Positions 61,674-64,000 of a DNA stretch of 64,000 nucleotides are shown here, one piece after another; position 1 is the first letter of the stretch, and every line of letters begins with the position of its first letter. The DNA is from BP-464 sp963825415 (GTDB taxonomy: Bacteria > Actinomycetota > Thermoleophilia > Solirubrobacterales > Solirubrobacteraceae). The stretch lies in the NCBI GenBank assembly GCA_963825415.1, contig CAWGTD010000006.1, forward strand, positions 744,001 to 808,000, in the 5' to 3' direction. Position numbers and translations under genes: made by a program. The notes beneath the pieces were generated by a model. It was not told the origin of the DNA. It worked only from the letters and a program-made list of their open reading frames with translations, and searched no databases.

Positions 61674-64000
61674 CTACTTGTCGTCTGTCGGGACGTCCAG
61701 GTCCGCCAACTCCTCGGCGAACCCGGTCTCGCCCGTGCCGATCTCCTCCAGCGACGCGATGTCCTGGTCGAGGCCGAAGCCTCCCAGCCCGCTGTCGCCG
61801 AGGCCGAGCTCGGCAGCGATCTCGTCTGAATCGAGCAGCCCGACGTCGTCGATCGCGCGCGGGAGCGGCTCGCTGGGCTCGATCTCGATCCGCCGGTAGC
61901 GCTTGAGCCCGGTGGCGGCCGGGATCAGCTTGCCGATGATGACGTTCTCCTTCAGGCCGTTGAGGCGGTCGATCTTGCCCTCCAGGGCCGCATCCGTGAG
62001 CACCTTGGTGGTCTCCTGGAAGGAGGCCGCCGAGAGGAAGCTGTCGGTGTTCAGCGATGCCTTGGTGATCCCGAGGATGATCTCCTCGAACTGGGCCGTC
62101 TCCCCCTTGGCCTTCTTCATCTCCGCGTTGCGCGCGAGGAACTCGTTGCGGTCGACGAACTGCCCGGGCAGGTAGTCCGTGTCGCCCTTCTGGTCGACGC
62201 GGATGCGCTTCATCATCTGACGCACGATGAGCTCGATGTGCTTGTCGTTGATGTCGACGCCCTGGGACTTGTAGACCTCCTGCACCTCGTGGACGAGGTA
62301 CTGCTCGGTCTCCGTCCGGCCCCGCAGCTGGAGCAGCTCGGCCGGGTACAGCGAGCCCTCGTTGAGCTGCGTGCCCGCGTCGATCTTCTCGCCCTCGCCC
62401 ACGAACAGCCGCGTGCGCCGCGGGAACGTGTGGCGGTGCTCGTCGCCGGCGTCGTCGGTGATGACGACGGTCAGTGACTTGTCGGTCTCCTCGATCGACA
62501 CCACACCGTCGACCTCGGCGATCTTGGCCAGGCCCTTGGGCTTGCGCGCCTCGAACAGCTCGACGACACGCGGCAGACCGTGCGTGATGTCCGCGCCGGC
62601 GACGCCGCCGGTGTGGAAGGTCCGCATCGTCAGCTGCGTGCCCGGCTCGCCGATCGACTGGGCGGCGACGATGCCGACCGCGTCGCCGATCTGGGCGGTG
62701 TTGCCGGTGGCCATCGCGCGGCCGTAGCACGTCTGGCATACCCCGGGTGCGGCCATGCACTTGAGCACCGAGCGCACCGGGATGTCCTCCGACGACAGCT
62801 GGTCGGCGGACTCGATCAGGTCGGCAAGCTCGGCCCGGTCGATCTCGGCAGTCTTGGCGACGATCTTGCGGCTGCGCTTCGTCGAGATGTCGACCGCCGC
62901 GTGACGGCCGAGCAGCTGCGTGTTGGGCTCGCCCGCGGGAGTCCGCAGCGGCAGGGTGATGTGCTCCTTGGTGCCGCAGTCGGCCTCGCGGATGATCACG
63001 TCCTGGGCGACGTCGACCAGACGGCGCGTCAGGTAGCCGGAGTCCGCGGTGCGCAGCGCCGTGTCGGCGAGGCCCTTGCGGGCGCCGTGGGTCGAGATGA
63101 AGTACTCGAGCACGGTCAGGCCTTCCATGAAGTTGGCCTTGATCGGGCGCTCGATGATCTCGCCCTTCGGGTTGGCCATCAGGCCGCGCATGCCCGCCAG
63201 CTGGCGGATCTGCTTGAACGAGCCGCGGGCACCCGAGCTGGCCATCATGAAGATGGGGTTCAGCACGTCGAAGTGCTCCTCCATCGCCTCGGCGACCTCC
63301 TCGGTCGCCTGCGTCCACTTGCCGACGACGGCCTCGTGGCGCTCCTCCTGCGTGATCAGGCCCATGTCGTACTGGCCCTGGATCTCGCCGACCTGGTCCT
63401 CGTACTTCTCGATGATCTCCTGCTTGTTCGGCGGGATGATCACGTCGTTCTTGGAGATCGTGATCCCGGCCTGGGTCGCGTACTTGAACCCGAGGTCCTT
63501 GAACGCGTCGAGCACCAGCGACACCGCGGTGGCGCCGTAGCCCTGCACGAGGGCCTCGATCGCCCGCGTCAGGTCGCGCTTCTTCATCGCCTGGTTGACG
63601 AAGGCGTAGCTCGCCGGGTCGAACGATTCGCCCAGCGCCTCTTCGAGCGCGCGCTCGATCTTGTCGTTGTAGATGATCCGGCCCACGGTGGTGAGCAGGT
63701 GGCCGCCCTCACGCCCGACCGGCCGCCACTCGGCGAGGTCGTGCAGGCCGACGCCGCGCGCTTCGTAGAGCAGCTCGGCTTCCTGCGCGGTCCGGAATCG
63801 CTTGGGGAGCTTCTGGGACTTCGCCCAGGTGCCGGCGCGCAGCTTCTCGTAGGAGGCCTCGAGCTCCGACGCGTCCGGACCGTAGGTCAGGTAGTAGGCG
63901 CCGAGCACGATGTCCTGCGTGGGCGTGGCCAGCGGAGCGCCGTGCGCCGGGGACAGGATGTTGTTCGACGAGAGCATCAGGATCCGCGCCTCCGCCTGCG
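61674..64000 (-). CDS. rpoC: RNA polymerase subunit beta' (C-terminal 775 residues; 5' end outside window)
   Basis: The visible part of beta' starts inside the active-centre region (ILMLSSNNILSPAHGAP) and ends at the true C-terminus. It includes the bridge-helix/jaw region, the second zinc ligands (EADCGTKEH and CMAAPGVCQTCYG) and the trigger-loop motif GEPGTQLTMRTFHTGG. The frame is intact. After the usual C-terminus (GLLDSDEIAAELG-type region) there is a Gly/Asp/Glu-rich tail. It lies upstream of rpsL as in most bacteria, but four genes are inserted between them. Confidence 0.97.
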   Translation of the reverse strand, partial: QAEARILMLSSNNILSPAHGAPLATPTQDIVLGAYYLTYGPDASELEASYEKLRAGTWAKSQKLPKRFRTAQEAELLYEARGVGLHDLAEWRPVGREGGHLLTTVGRIIYNDKIERALEEALGESFDPASYAFVNQAMKKRDLTRAIEALVQGYGATAVSLVLDAFKDLGFKYATQAGITISKNDVIIPPNKQEIIEKYEDQVGEIQGQYDMGLITQEERHEAVVGKWTQATEEVAEAMEEHFDVLNPIFMMASSGARGSFKQIRQLAGMRGLMANPKGEIIERPIKANFMEGLTVLEYFISTHGARKGLADTALRTADSGYLTRRLVDVAQDVIIREADCGTKEHITLPLRTPAGEPNTQLLGRHAAVDISTKRSRKIVAKTAEIDRAELADLIESADQLSSEDIPVRSVLKCMAAPGVCQTCYGRAMATGNTAQIGDAVGIVAAQSIGEPGTQLTMRTFHTGGVAGADITHGLPRVVELFEARKPKGLAKIAEVDGVVSIEETDKSLTVVITDDAGDEHRHTFPRRTRLFVGEGEKIDAGTQLNEGSLYPAELLQLRGRTETEQYLVHEVQEVYKSQGVDINDKHIELIVRQMMKRIRVDQKGDTDYLPGQFVDRNEFLARNAEMKKAKGETAQFEEIILGITKASLNTDSFLSAASFQETTKVLTDAALEGKIDRLNGLKENVIIGKLIPAATGLKRYRRIEIEPSEPLPRAIDDVGLLDSDEIAAELGLGDSGLGGFGLDQDIASLEEIGTGETGFAEELADLDVPTDDK

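Overview
The window is a 64 kb, very GC-rich bacterial chromosome segment. It contains an almost complete rpoC - str - S10 - spc - alpha ribosomal super-locus on the minus strand (about 33.9-64 kb) and a mixed housekeeping/accessory region to its left (0-33.9 kb). High GC, frequent GTG starts, many apparently leaderless promoters, WS/DGAT acyltransferase, DUF6421 and DUF1707 genes and zinc-binding S14/S4/L36 paralogues point to Actinomycetota. The best fit is the deep Thermoleophilia/Solirubrobacterales branch; this placement is inferred, because no rRNA gene lies in the window.

Layout. 0-7 kb: MFS exporter end, WS/DGAT, a mercuric-reductase-like flavoprotein, then a glycan module (GT2 glycosyltransferase facing a methyltransferase - ABC-2 permease - Wzt-type ATPase operon). 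7.1-11.4 kb: a translationally coupled operon (DUF6421 fusion protein, SDR, threonine-aldolase-like enzyme) divergent from an Lrp/AsnC regulator. 11.4-15.6 kb: class III aminotransferase, HpnA-like epimerase and secreted endoglycoceramidase-like GH5, all coupled. 15.6-20 kb: tRNA-Pro(CGG), secreted trypsin-like protease, GGDEF-EAL protein and a sigma/anti-sigma fusion. 20-33.7 kb: Nif3-like protein, a 59-residue helix-turn-helix protein, FadD, HisC-like aminotransferase, patatin, PBP4, LigA, SurE, LysE, TruA, a BNR-repeat secreted protein and a DUF1707 protein.

33.9-64 kb (minus strand): partial rpoC, a HAD protein and DMT transporter, aminotransferase-ald, rpsL-rpsG, a 2.4 kb interruption (130-bp tandem repeats, RibD-like gene, EAL gene, small membrane protein), then fusA-tuf-rpsJ through rplQ. 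infA is missing from its usual place between map and rpmJ, where a secreted hypothetical protein sits. Five ribosomal proteins (uL22, uS17, uS5, uL5, uS3) carry long low-complexity tails.

Quality warning: ten genes are broken by about fourteen small frameshifts. All but one are explained by a single inserted base, and they include the essential ligA (two) and rpsE (one), so most are probably sequence errors. Coordinates of those genes are given for the repaired reading frame. The strongest candidates for undescribed biology are the DUF6421 operon, the stop-codon-anchored repeat family around rpsG, the sigma/anti-sigma/membrane fusion, the tailed ribosomal proteins and the IF2_N-like micro-protein.
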